Position numbers and translations under genes: made by a program. Shown piece by piece: positions 15,994 through 23,642 of a stretch of DNA of 23,642 nt. Location of the stretch: the NCBI GenBank assembly GCA_964436865.1, contig CAYTFK010000074.1, positions 1-23,642 on the forward strand. Direction: 5' to 3'. This DNA is from JAXGPP01 sp964436865 (GTDB taxonomy: Bacteria > Planctomycetota > Planctomycetia > Pirellulales > Thermoguttaceae). A model generated the notes under the pieces. That model saw only the letters and a list, made by a program, of their open reading frames with translations. It ran no database searches and was not told the origin of the DNA. Position 1 is the stretch's first letter; each line of letters opens with the position of its first letter.

Positions 15994-16902
15994 CTACGCC
16001 CGCCAGTTGAGATCGGCCGTTTGGCCATGGGCGGTGTGCTGGCGGTCGAGGGCGTTGAAATGAAGGGTGACGCGATCGTCCTTGAGCCGCGCGTCGACCC
16101 AGCCGCGAGGCTGTTTCTGGTCGAACACCCAGACCAGGGTGGGTAAGTTCACCAAGTGGATTCCTTCGACCTGCTCCATGCTCCAGCGATGCGAGTGGCC
16201 ATAGAACAGGGCCTTAACCTGCTTGCGCGGGGCCAGCAGGTCGAGCAGTCGGGCCGTGTCGCGCAGGCCGCTCGTATTCGGCGTGCGGTCCGGATTGTGA
16301 TGCATCACGACCAGAGCCGGCTTGTCGGCACGAGCGTCGAGCGCTGTGGCCAGCCAGCCGAGTTGCTCCTCGCCTAGCGTGCCCGGCGTATAGTTCGTCT
16401 TCTCGAGCGAGTCGAGCAGGAACCAGTTGGCCCGCGGCGACTCGATGATCGAGACATGTTTGTCGGCCACACTCGGCGAGCCCGCCGGCCGGGCAGCGGG
16501 CAGCGCGGTCCAGAAGTTCTCGCGATGGTCATGGTTCCCCAGCGACAAGTGTACCGGGATGCCTGCTTCGCGGATCGGTGCAAGCTCGCTCACGACCGTC
16601 CGGTAGTCGCCCGGCAGTCCCTCAAGGAAGGCGACGTCGCCCGCAGTGATCACGCCGGCCGGCCGCGGCTCGAGCGAGAGGAATTCTGCGCGGGCCTGCC
16701 GGTAGTTGCCTACCGGATGGATTTCGTTGTGGCGACGCTCCGCGTCTTCAGGCAAGTGAGTATCGGCCAGCAGCACCCAGCGGTCCGGGTCGGCACGGCC
16801 GTCAGCGGCCCACGACCGCGGCGCGAACACCAGTCCCGCACCAGTGGCTGCGGCGGCGGCGAGGAATTGTCGTCGTGAAATTGGCGGCACATGTACCGGC
16901 AT
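15994..16902 (-). CDS. Tat-exported calcineurin-like metallophosphoesterase
   Basis: A two-metal phosphoesterase secreted in folded form. The N-terminus carries a twin-arginine signal (SRRQFLAAAAATGAG, 9-23, cleavage near SWA-AD). The metallophosphoesterase motifs appear in order: DTH (D47, H49), GD (D89), GNHD (122-125, N123, H124), MHH (200-202) and GHSH (235-238). All the expected metal ligands are therefore present, and the enzyme should be active. The natural substrate (phosphomonoester, diester, nucleotide or protein) cannot be told from the motifs. An AAGGGAA sequence a few bases before the ATG is a plausible ribosome site. It begins 33 nt after the end of the thioredoxin-domain gene on the same strand, so the two are probably cotranscribed, although a functional link is not obvious. 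Confidence 0.92.
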   Translation of the reverse strand: MPVHVPPISRRQFLAAAAATGAGLVFAPRSWAADGRADPDRWVLLADTHLPEDAERRHNEIHPVGNYRQARAEFLSLEPRPAGVITAGDVAFLEGLPGDYRTVVSELAPIREAGIPVHLSLGNHDHRENFWTALPAARPAGSPSVADKHVSIIESPRANWFLLDSLEKTNYTPGTLGEEQLGWLATALDARADKPALVVMHHNPDRTPNTSGLRDTARLLDLLAPRKQVKALFYGHSHRWSMEQVEGIHLVNLPTLVWVFDQKQPRGWVDARLKDDRVTLHFNALDRQHTAHGQTADLNWRA

Positions 16903-16935
16903 GCGTTCCCTTTCGTTTTCGCTCTTCGGATCTAC

Positions 16936-18057
16936 CTACGGATACACCCTGCCCAAGTGGTCGGCGATGGCTTTTTTGAGTGCCCGGGGGTCGATGGGGC
17001 CCTGCTTGCGATAGAGGGCTTTGCCACCGGGGGCCAGCAGCACGGTATAGGGAAGCGCTCCTTGCCACTCTTTGTCAACGGCGTCGATCAGCTCGTACTG
17101 ATCGTCGGAGTCAAAGAGGTAATTCTTCGAGGAGGCCTGCTGTTTCTTGAGGAATTCGAGGGCGCGGTCTCTGCCGTCGGGCGAGTCGGCGCTGATCGTG
17201 ATCAGCTCGAATTCGCGGTGGCGGTACATGCGGTTGATCGTCACCAGTTCCGGAAACTCGGTCACGCACGGACCGCACCAGGTGGCCCAGACGTTCACCA
17301 GCCGCAAGTTCTTCGAATCGTTGCGGAGGAGATCCTGCACGGCTTGCTTGTTGATGGTCTCCAGCGTCACCGGTTCCTTGGCCCAGCGGTCAAGGGCCTC
17401 CTGGACCGAGCCGCGCTTGTCTGACCATTTCACCGAGCAGCCGAAGGTCTTTGTCTTCTCGACGGAAACCGGCCGGCCCGCCAGCAGCGCCTCGATCGCA
17501 TCGCGTGTGTCGTGCACTCTGACGCGATCGGGTTTGGCGTTGTCGTCGACTCGGCCGGTGTAGCGGAGCTTACGCTGGCGGTCGAAAACAAACACGTGCG
17601 GAGTGGCTACCGGCCCGTACGCGCGGGAAACGGCCTGGGTTTCGCCGTCGTAGAGATAAGGAAACGTGAATTCGCGGTCGGCGGCGCGGATCTTCATGTC
17701 CTCCAGCGAGTCGCTCACGTCGGTATAGCCGAGTTCGTCGAGCCGCAAGGCATCAGGATCGTTGGGTGAGATGGCAACGACCGCTACCCCCCGCTGCTGG
17801 TACTCCGAGACGAGCTTCTGGATCCGCTCTTCGTAGGCCTGGGCCGTCGGGCAGTGGTTGCAGGTGAAGACGATCACCAAGATGTCTGCCGCCTCGAAGT
17901 CCTTCAGCCGATGAGTTTTCCCGTCCACGCCGGGCAGTTCGAAGTCGGGCGCGGTCGCCCCGATCGAGAGCGTCGGCGGCGGTTCTTCAGCCCGCGCGGC
18001 GGCGGTCGGAGCCACAAGGATCATCAGTCCGGACAGGAGTGCAAAGGCGGTTCGCAT
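16936..18057 (-). CDS. Exported protein with tandem peroxiredoxin-like and TlpA-like thioredoxin domains
   Basis: The ATG at 18057 has AGAGGAG about 7 nt upstream and opens a Sec signal peptide (cleavage near ARA-EE), giving 373 residues; the longer open frame to 18378 is rejected. Domain one (about 30-205) is AhpC/TSA-like: it starts GATAPDFELPGVDG and has a CNHC pair (C66, C69) where redox cysteines are expected. It closes with the FGCSVKW motif (C207), a recurrent feature of this peroxiredoxin-like type. Domain two (about 225-373) is TlpA/ResA-like, with the WCGPC active site (C261, C264) and a downstream ALPYTVLLAP segment that includes the cis-proline. It is probably a periplasmic thiol-disulfide reductant or oxidant, with electrons possibly relayed between domains. 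No partner such as DsbD/CcdA is nearby. The following gene, 33 nt away, is a metallophosphoesterase. Confidence 0.92.
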   Translation of the reverse strand: MRTAFALLSGLMILVAPTAAARAEEPPPTLSIGATAPDFELPGVDGKTHRLKDFEAADILVIVFTCNHCPTAQAYEERIQKLVSEYQQRGVAVVAISPNDPDALRLDELGYTDVSDSLEDMKIRAADREFTFPYLYDGETQAVSRAYGPVATPHVFVFDRQRKLRYTGRVDDNAKPDRVRVHDTRDAIEALLAGRPVSVEKTKTFGCSVKWSDKRGSVQEALDRWAKEPVTLETINKQAVQDLLRNDSKNLRLVNVWATWCGPCVTEFPELVTINRMYRHREFELITISADSPDGRDRALEFLKKQQASSKNYLFDSDDQYELIDAVDKEWQGALPYTVLLAPGGKALYRKQGPIDPRALKKAIADHLGRVYP

Positions 18058-18314
18058 AGGTGGTCTCCTCTCGCCGCCCGGGGATGGCGGCGGACAATGA
18101 ATGGTGTGCCGCTGCTGTGCCAGTTCGACGGAAGATCGGACGGCAGTCGAAGCATCCGAAAACGATGTCGCGACGCGGGGTGGGCTTTTGGCCTGCATTC
18201 GCGGGCGGATGGGCCCGGCGAGGCTCCGGCATTGTACGGGGCGCTGCCAAGGGGGGCAAACTGTGGGACGGCCGCCGGTGGGGGCGGTCGGCGACAGAGA
18301 CCAAAAAGGGTGAT

Positions 18315-19670
18315 ATGCTCGAAGGAACTGGATTCGCTGCCAAGGAGATGAGCCTGTCGATGGTTGTCCCGACCTCACGCGCCGAGCCCGCGCCGCGCCG
18401 CCGACCCTGGTCGCTGCGCTGGAAACGGTCGGTCTCCGAATCGCTATCGAGCGAGGGACTGTCGTACCTGCTTTTGATTGGCGCCGTATTTATTGGCGCC
18501 ATGCTGCGGCAGGTAAATCTCCTTCTGCTGCTCGGCGGGATGCTCGTGGGGCCGCTCGTGCTCAATTGGCGGCTGGTGGCCGCCACGCTCCGCGGGCTCG
18601 AGGTGAGGCGGCGTCTGCCGAGAAGCATTTCGGCAGGCGATCAGTTGGTCGCTACGGTCGAGTTGACCAACACCCGTCGCCGCATCGGCAGTTGGGCGGT
18701 CGTGCTCGAAGAGGAGGTGCACGCCGAGGGGGACCCTGCCTGGCAGCCGGAGGCGTTTCCCACGGTGCTCTTCAGCTATGTCCCAGCGCGGCAGTCGCGC
18801 AGTGTCGTATATCGAGGTCGCCTGCCCCGGCGGGGCTGGTACCAGTTCGGCCCGGCCCGGGTGTCCACTCAGTTTCCCTTCGGCCTCGTGCGGCGTTCGC
18901 GTATGCTCGATGTTACCGATCGCGTGCTCGTCTATCCGCGAACGGGCTGGCTGACTCCGCGATGGCAAGCGCGGCAGCACGAGTCTTTTGAAGGGACTCA
19001 TCGTGTCGAGCGGCGGCAATCGAACGCCAGCGGCGACTTGTACGGGGTCCGGGAATGGCGGCACGGCGACAGCCGGCGGTGGATTCACTGGCGGAGTTCC
19101 GCCAAGCTCGGCAATCTCGTCGTGCGGCAGTTCGAGCAGAACCGCAACCGCGATCTCGCCCTGCTCGTCGACTTGTGGCAGCCGGCAGAGCCATCGGTCG
19201 AGGATCGTGAGAACGTCGAACTGGCGGTGAGCTTTGCCGCCACCGTCGTCGCCGACATGTGCCGCAAGGGAGACAGCCGTCTTCTGCTGGGGATCACCGG
19301 CGCCGCGCCGGACCTGATCGGCGGTTCGGCGTCGGCATCGTTCATGCAAGAGGCGATGGAGCGGCTGGCCGTGGCGGCGGCCTCCGATCGCGAGCAGTTG
19401 TTCCGCCTGCTCGAACAGACGCTGGCTCAGGTGGAACCGGGAACCGAGATCGTGGTCGTCGGCCCGCGACCCTTCGATATCGGCAACACGGCTCAGTATC
19501 CGAACTTGTGGCGGCTGCCGCACTGGCGGGCCATGCTGCGCCGGCTCCGCGTGATCAGTACCGCCGACGACAGCCTGGCGGATTACTTCCAAGTCGATAA
19601 GGTGGCGCAGCACGACGCCCCGGCGGCCGGAGCGCCGGCCTCGACACGGCCGCAGGGAGTGGGAGCCTGA
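18315..19670 (+). CDS. DUF58 membrane protein
   Basis: DUF58 proteins are envelope proteins that usually pair with a MoxR ATPase and a TgpA-like transglutaminase; their molecular activity is unsettled. The ATG at 18315 is preceded by AAGGGTGAT, giving 451 residues; starts at 18348 or 18360 are possible and would remove 11 or 15 residues. A basic N-terminus leads into two hydrophobic segments (about 49-88: YLLLIGAVFIGAML and LLLLLGGMLVGPLVL). A beta-rich region follows, and then the family signature YGVREWRHGDSRRWIHWRSS (243-262) with LGNLVVRQFE. The last ~170 residues have a von Willebrand A-like look (DLALLVDLW, later EIVVVGPRP). The soluble part probably lies in the cytoplasm. The stop is only 3 nt from the transglutaminase start. 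It is divergent from the thioredoxin-domain gene, with 257 bp between starts. Confidence 0.93.
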   Translation: MLEGTGFAAKEMSLSMVVPTSRAEPAPRRRPWSLRWKRSVSESLSSEGLSYLLLIGAVFIGAMLRQVNLLLLLGGMLVGPLVLNWRLVAATLRGLEVRRRLPRSISAGDQLVATVELTNTRRRIGSWAVVLEEEVHAEGDPAWQPEAFPTVLFSYVPARQSRSVVYRGRLPRRGWYQFGPARVSTQFPFGLVRRSRMLDVTDRVLVYPRTGWLTPRWQARQHESFEGTHRVERRQSNASGDLYGVREWRHGDSRRWIHWRSSAKLGNLVVRQFEQNRNRDLALLVDLWQPAEPSVEDRENVELAVSFAATVVADMCRKGDSRLLLGITGAAPDLIGGSASASFMQEAMERLAVAAASDREQLFRLLEQTLAQVEPGTEIVVVGPRPFDIGNTAQYPNLWRLPHWRAMLRRLRVISTADDSLADYFQVDKVAQHDAPAAGAPASTRPQGVGA

Positions 19671-19673
19671 AGG

Positions 19674-22022
19674 GTGTACGTCGAACGGTTGCTCCAGATC
19701 AACATCGTAACTCTCGCCGCCTTCGGCACGTTGCTGCTGGGCATGGGGCAGCAAAGCGCCACCCTTCCGCTGGCCGCAGCCATCGCGGCGATCGTCGCTG
19801 TCTGGATTACCGATATCACCGGGTGGTTCCATCTGAACCGTCTGGCAGGCAACGCCGCGGCGCTGGTCGCCGGCTTTCTGACGCTGATGGAGATCTATCG
19901 GTACGGCATTACCGTGCAGGTACTCGACCTGGCCAACGTGCTGGTCTACCTGCAGATCATCCTGCTCTTCCAGCGAAAGACGCTGCGAACCTACTGGGAA
20001 CTGTGCATGCTGAGCTTTGCCCAGGCGGTCGTCGCCACGGCCTATAACCAGGGCATCCTGTTCGGTCTTCTGCTGGTCGTCTATCTCGCCACCGGGCTGT
20101 CTGCCCTGGGATTGCTCTATCTGCATCGAGAACGGACGCGATACAGCCCCAGCAAACCGGTCGCGGGGCCGACCGCCGCCACGGCCCGCTGGCCCCTGGC
20201 TGGGCAGGAAGCCAGTTTCAGCGGCAACGTGTCGGGTTCCAGCCGGTTCATTCCGGTCGAATTCTGGTACCGGCTGATCCGTGTGACGCTGGCCAGCCTG
20301 GTGATCGCCGTGCTGCTGTTCGCCGTGCTGCCTCGGCCCGGCGGCTCGGCGTGGCAGGGAGCCGCGCAGCGGATCCGCCACAGTATCGGTTTCTCCGATG
20401 AGGTGAAACTCGGCGAACTGGGCCGAGTCATTGAAGATCCGGAAGAGGTCCTGCGGATCGAGTTCTACAATGCGGCGACGGGAGATCCTTACCGCGTGCT
20501 GGACGAAGTCTACCTGCGCGGCGCTACCCTGACCCGGTATCAGCGCGGCCAATGGTCCTACCGGGTTGCCGGTCTGCGCCGGCACGCCTGGGACCGGCGA
20601 TCGGCCCCCTGGGACGGACCGCCGTACGGCGATCCGGTTCGCCAGTCGATTGTCATCGAGCCCATGGACCGTGAGGAACTGTTCTGCGTCTGGCCGTTCA
20701 CGTTCCCCGACGGGCAGTACGACGACCGCTTAAGATACGAGCGCTCCACTCAGCGACTCCTGCGAGGCGAAGAAGCAAGCCGCTCGCGGCTGTCGTACGA
20801 GTTGGACACCCGGGCATTTTCCAGTGGCCGACAGGCCGAATTGACTCCCAAGGCTGATTGGGAGCCCACGCTGCACCTGCTCGAGGCGCCGGTCGGCGAC
20901 CTGTCGGGGCTGAGTGCGCTGGCCGACGAGGTATTCGAGCCGGGCGTGCTGGACGAGGACGACCGCTACGGGCGCTGCCACGCGCTGGAGCGGTTCTTGC
21001 GGTTGTCGGGCCGTTTCAGCTACAGCCTGGAGCCGCAGCCGCGATCGCCGGAACTCGATCCGATCGAGGACTTTGCCACAAAGAATCCCAGCGGACACTG
21101 CGAGTACTTCGCTACGGCGCTGGTACTGATGCTCCGCCATCAGGGCATTCCGGCGCGGATGGTCATCGGCTACCGCACCAACGAATGGAACGACCTGGGA
21201 GACTTTTTCCAGGTCCGGCAGTTGCACGCCCACGCCTGGGTCGAGGCCTATCTCGAAGCACACCACGTCCCCCAGGACGTTCGCGAGGCGGGCGGCGACT
21301 GGTCGTCGGGCGCGTGGTTGCGTCTCGACCCGACTCCACCAAGCGCCGAAGGGGAGGCCGGCATCGTCGGCACCGCGCTCAACCGGATGGACAAGTACCT
21401 GACCTGGCTCGACTATGTCTGGGACAATTATGTGATGCAGATGAACTCGCCGCGGCAGCGCCGGGCGGTATACGATCCGCTGGGAGCCTCGGCGCGCGAG
21501 GTGTTGAAGCACGTGCGCGACGTGGAGTGGTGGCGCAACCTGCTGCCGCGCCTGCGCCGCGCGGTGGCCTCGGTCGAGAACTGGTTCAGTTGGCGCGGTG
21601 GACTGGCGGCGATGGGCTTCATGTTCGCCACGGCACTCGTTTATCGAGGGACGTCCCGGCTGGCGGAACCGCTCCGGCGCTGGTGGCGCCAGCGCCGCCG
21701 CGCCGCGGTCGCCCGGCGGAGTCGCGTAGCTTTCTACCGCCGGCTGGAGGCGGTGCTGGCCCGCCATCGCCTGCACCGCAATGCCTCGCAAACGCCGCGC
21801 GAGTTCGCCCAGGTCGCGGGGATGCGGCTCGCGGCGGCCACCGGCCAGCGCGACATGGCCGAGCTTCCCGAGACGGTTGTCGAGGCGTTCTACCGGGTGC
21901 GTTTCGGCGGCCGCGACCTGGACAACGACCAGATCCAGGCGGTAGAACAAGCACTGCACCGCCTGGAGGAGGCGGCTGCCCTGGTCTCGGCGCGAACAAG
22001 GACGGGGGATCACCTGCGATGA
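19674..22022 (+). CDS. TgpA-type membrane transglutaminase-like protein (DUF3488-transglutaminase-DUF4129)
   Basis: A 782-residue inner-membrane protein with a periplasmic papain-like transglutaminase domain. GTG at 19674 is the start: GGGAG lies 8 nt upstream and no ATG is available for 23 codons. About six hydrophobic segments occupy residues 5-150 plus one near 205-222 (VTLASLVIAVLLFAVLP), as in the DUF3488 N-terminus. The catalytic triad is complete: C476 (NPSGHCEYF), H520 (AHAWVEAYL) and D552 (RLDPTPP). A last membrane segment (AAMGFMFATALVY, near 645) precedes a cytoplasmic DUF4129-like tail with FYRRLEAVLARHRL and TPREFAQVAG. In Pseudomonas TgpA is essential and envelope-related; the substrate is unknown. 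Its stop overlaps the start of the YchF-like gene by four bases (ATGA), so translation is coupled on both sides. Confidence 0.95.
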   Translation: MYVERLLQINIVTLAAFGTLLLGMGQQSATLPLAAAIAAIVAVWITDITGWFHLNRLAGNAAALVAGFLTLMEIYRYGITVQVLDLANVLVYLQIILLFQRKTLRTYWELCMLSFAQAVVATAYNQGILFGLLLVVYLATGLSALGLLYLHRERTRYSPSKPVAGPTAATARWPLAGQEASFSGNVSGSSRFIPVEFWYRLIRVTLASLVIAVLLFAVLPRPGGSAWQGAAQRIRHSIGFSDEVKLGELGRVIEDPEEVLRIEFYNAATGDPYRVLDEVYLRGATLTRYQRGQWSYRVAGLRRHAWDRRSAPWDGPPYGDPVRQSIVIEPMDREELFCVWPFTFPDGQYDDRLRYERSTQRLLRGEEASRSRLSYELDTRAFSSGRQAELTPKADWEPTLHLLEAPVGDLSGLSALADEVFEPGVLDEDDRYGRCHALERFLRLSGRFSYSLEPQPRSPELDPIEDFATKNPSGHCEYFATALVLMLRHQGIPARMVIGYRTNEWNDLGDFFQVRQLHAHAWVEAYLEAHHVPQDVREAGGDWSSGAWLRLDPTPPSAEGEAGIVGTALNRMDKYLTWLDYVWDNYVMQMNSPRQRRAVYDPLGASAREVLKHVRDVEWWRNLLPRLRRAVASVENWFSWRGGLAAMGFMFATALVYRGTSRLAEPLRRWWRQRRRAAVARRSRVAFYRRLEAVLARHRLHRNASQTPREFAQVAGMRLAAATGQRDMAELPETVVEAFYRVRFGGRDLDNDQIQAVEQALHRLEEAAALVSARTRTGDHLR

Positions 22023-23056
22023 AAATCGGTCTGGTCGGCTATCAGGGGTCGGGCAAGAGCACGCTATTCGAATGGCTTACCGGCGTGAAGCCCGATCCGT
22101 CGCTCGCCCATACCGCGCAGGCGGCGATGGCTGCCGTACCCGATCCTCGGGTGGAGCAGTTGATCAAGATCTACCATCCGAAGAAGGTGACGCTGGCGTC
22201 GGTCGAGATCGTCGACACGCCGGGGCTCACCCGAACCCACGAGGGAAATGCTGCTCGGCTGGCGCTGATCCGCGAAGCGGGATGCCTGGTTTTTGTGGTG
22301 CCGGCGTTTGGCGGGGCCGATCCTGCCGCCGATCTGCGCTCGTTTGACGAAGACCTGATGCTGGCCGATCTGGAGCTTGTCACCAATCGCTTGCATCGGA
22401 TCGACGAGACGCTCAAGAAGCCCATCCCCCGGGCGGAACATGAACAGCTTGTTCACGAGCAGAACACGCTCAAGCTTGTACTGGCAGGCCTGGAAGCGGG
22501 TCAGCCTCTGCGCGAAGCGGACATGAACGACGAGCAGCGCCGCGTGACAAGGGCCTTCCGCCTGTTCGGCGAGAAGCCGCGCATGATCGTCGTCAATGCG
22601 GCCGACGACGAAGCAGACCTTGACCGTTTCCGCTCGCTTGCTCCGCCGGAAATTCCGCTGGTCGCGATTCCGGTGGGACTCGAGTTGGAGTTGTCGCGGA
22701 TGACTCCCGAAGAACGGGCGGAATTCGAGGAGATGGGGCTGGCCGCTGGCCGTGGCGATCGCGACGAAGTGATCCGCACCCTGCTCAACGCTTCGCAACA
22801 GATGACGTTCTTCACCGCCGGCGAGAAAGAGGTCCGGACCTGGCTCCTGCGACAGGGGGGGACGGCTCTGGAAGCCGCTGCTGGCATCCACACCGATCTG
22901 GCCCGCGGATTCATCCGGGCGGAAGTGATGACCGTGGCCGACCTTGTTCGCCTGGGGAGCGAGCGCGACGTCAAGGCCCAGCACCTGATGCGGCAGGAGC
23001 CCAAGGACTATGTCGTCAAGCACGACGATATCCTTCTGATCCGATTCAGCGTGTAG
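22019..23056 (+). CDS. Divergent YchF/OLA1-family nucleotide-binding protein with TGS-like C-terminus
   Basis: A cytoplasmic 345-residue P-loop NTPase of the Obg/YchF type, slightly shorter than E. coli YchF (363). Motifs: G1 GYQGSGKST (7-15), G3 DTPGL (66-70) and NAAD (193-196) at the base-recognition position. A coiled, charged region (about 118-180) matches the YchF helical insertion. The C-terminus is plainly YchF-like: FFTAGEKEVRTWL (264-276), IHTDLARGFIRAEV (290-303) and KDYVVKHDDILLIRFSV (329-345). The N-terminal half is atypical: standard YchF has a PNVGKST loop and a CTIEPN-type switch segment, neither of which is here. It is therefore probably a paralogue, not the universal ribosome-linked YchF. 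The ATG overlaps the transglutaminase stop (ATGA), so it is the last gene of the DUF58-transglutaminase operon. Starts further upstream in this frame run through the transglutaminase gene and are rejected. Confidence 0.88.
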   Translation: MKIGLVGYQGSGKSTLFEWLTGVKPDPSLAHTAQAAMAAVPDPRVEQLIKIYHPKKVTLASVEIVDTPGLTRTHEGNAARLALIREAGCLVFVVPAFGGADPAADLRSFDEDLMLADLELVTNRLHRIDETLKKPIPRAEHEQLVHEQNTLKLVLAGLEAGQPLREADMNDEQRRVTRAFRLFGEKPRMIVVNAADDEADLDRFRSLAPPEIPLVAIPVGLELELSRMTPEERAEFEEMGLAAGRGDRDEVIRTLLNASQQMTFFTAGEKEVRTWLLRQGGTALEAAAGIHTDLARGFIRAEVMTVADLVRLGSERDVKAQHLMRQEPKDYVVKHDDILLIRFSV

Positions 23057-23100
23057 ACGCTGACTGAGCTTGCCAAACGTGGGGATTGGCTTATCTCCGG

Positions 23101-23141
23101 GCGGGCGGCTGCCGATATAAGAGCCGTCGCAGACCGCCCGC
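23101..23141. repeat. GC-rich inverted repeat after the YchF-like gene
   Basis: GCGGGCGG (23101-23108) pairs with CCGCCCGC (23134-23141), and a competing inner stem CGGCT (23106-23110)/AGCCG (23122-23126) is possible. It lies 45 nt after the operon's last stop. There is no T run after it, so it could be a weak or factor-assisted terminator, or a structure stabilising the mRNA end. The rest of the 245 bp before the lipoprotein gene shows nothing I can name. Confidence 0.4.
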
Positions 23142-23301
23142 ACCACTTGTCCGCCGTGATTCGAAAACGGCATTGACGCGGGCCGAGCGACGCGGCTAAT
23201 CTCCCTGACCCGTAACCGGAAGATGGGACATTTTGCGCAGTTAGCGCAGACTTCCTGCGCGATTGCGATCGGCCGAGCCCCCTTCTCGATCGTTCCTTCT
23301 C

Positions 23302-23642
23302 ATGCACGCTCTGCCACGGCAGACCGATCGATTGCCCGCCTGCCGGTCGATCCAATGGGTCCTGGTAGTGGCCATCGTATTGCCGGTGGCGGCGGCTGGT
23401 TGCGCGTCGGCGAAGATGGTCGAGTTGCGGGCGGTGCCGAAGAGCCCGCTGGTCGAGCGATTCAAGCTCACTTCGGACGACGGGCCGCAGGCCAGTTCCC
23501 GAACCAAGCAGTTTCTCCGCGTTCACGGCCTGCTCGACGATCTGAACGGCGATCCACGGAAGCTGCTCGACAAGGTGCAGGAGATCATTGAGCGGGAACC
23601 TACTGCCGACCGTATCTACGCATTCACCGAGTTGAGCTACCT
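23302..23642 (+). CDS. Lipoprotein, N-terminal part (truncated by window end)
   Basis: The frame from ATG 23302 stays open to the last base, giving 113 complete codons. The N-terminus has basic residues, then a hydrophobic stretch (WVLVVAIVLPVAAA, 19-32) and a lipobox AAGC with C34, so the product should be lipidated and tethered to a membrane. The mature part begins ASAKMVELRAVPKSPLVERF and continues with helices (RTKQFLRVHGLLDDLNG, KLLDKVQEIIERE). The pattern reminds me of N-terminal regions of planctomycete alpha/beta-hydrolase-like lipoproteins, but the catalytic part would be outside the window, so I make no functional call. No clear ribosome-binding site precedes the ATG. Overlapping frames on either strand look like shadows, with no signal or motif. 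Confidence 0.72.
   Translation, partial: MHALPRQTDRLPACRSIQWVLVVAIVLPVAAAGCASAKMVELRAVPKSPLVERFKLTSDDGPQASSRTKQFLRVHGLLDDLNGDPRKLLDKVQEIIEREPTADRIYAFTELSY

Noticed and set aside
18444..20585. 713-residue minus-strand open frame
   Set aside because: Antisense to DUF58 and transglutaminase genes with intact signatures; composition (Gln/His/Arg/Pro) is typical of a shadow frame.
20730..22013. 427-residue minus-strand open frame
   Set aside because: Antisense to the catalytic region of the transglutaminase; no recognisable domain.
20858..22018. Possible long N-terminal extension of the YchF-like gene
   Set aside because: The extra residues are Arg/Gly/Pro-rich and overlap the transglutaminase in another frame. 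The family N-terminus (MKIGLVGYQG) starts exactly at 22019.
22064..23173. 369-residue minus-strand open frame
   Set aside because: Antisense to the YchF-like gene, which has clear P-loop and C-terminal motifs.

Overview
The window is GC-rich, protein-dense DNA that looks like a planctomycete (order-level placement is a guess). The reasons are several families common in that phylum: a short STN/secretin-like protein with a Gly/Met-rich middle, a secreted DUF2961 protein paired with a Tat-exported FAD oxidoreductase, a two-domain thioredoxin protein, and Tat-exported phosphoesterases. There are no RNA genes, CRISPR arrays, transposases or phage genes that I can see. This is ordinary chromosome, with incomplete genes at both ends.

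Layout. (1) 1-1826, plus strand: the 3' part of an [FeFe]-hydrogenase catalytic subunit (HndD-like), followed by a NuoE/HndA-like [2Fe-2S] subunit. This is the tail of an NAD(P)-linked hydrogenase operon. (2) 1985-4547, minus strand: a secreted DUF2961 (GH172-type) protein, immediately followed by a Tat-exported FAD-dependent oxidoreductase. They are probably a periplasmic carbohydrate-processing pair. (3) 4795-10308, plus strand: a 142-residue protein ending in Gly-Gly with a ubiquitin-like tail pattern, coupled to a 1693-residue DUF4132 (MolR-like) protein. This is the least explained and most interesting unit. (4) 10333-13207, minus strand: an STN-domain exported protein, a RimK-like ATP-grasp ligase and a TPR protein with a C-terminal membrane hairpin. 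(5) 13470-15869, plus strand: an unrecognised exported protein with a very acidic tract, closed by a strong hairpin. (6) 15994-18057, minus strand: a two-domain thioredoxin/peroxiredoxin-like protein and a Tat-exported metallophosphoesterase. (7) 18315-23056, plus strand: DUF58 protein, TgpA-type membrane transglutaminase and a divergent YchF/OLA1-type nucleotide-binding protein, packed with 3-nt and overlapping junctions. (8) 23302-end, plus strand: the start of a lipoprotein gene.

How they fit together. The hydrogenase pair indicates H2 production or uptake coupled to pyridine nucleotide, as in fermentative or facultatively anaerobic life. Much of the rest acts in the cell envelope: four proteins with Sec or Tat signals, a lipoprotein and three membrane proteins. 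DUF58-transglutaminase pairs and DUF4132 proteins are both often found with MoxR-type AAA+ ATPases, yet no MoxR gene is in this window.

All family assignments are by reading motifs in the translations; no database search was possible.
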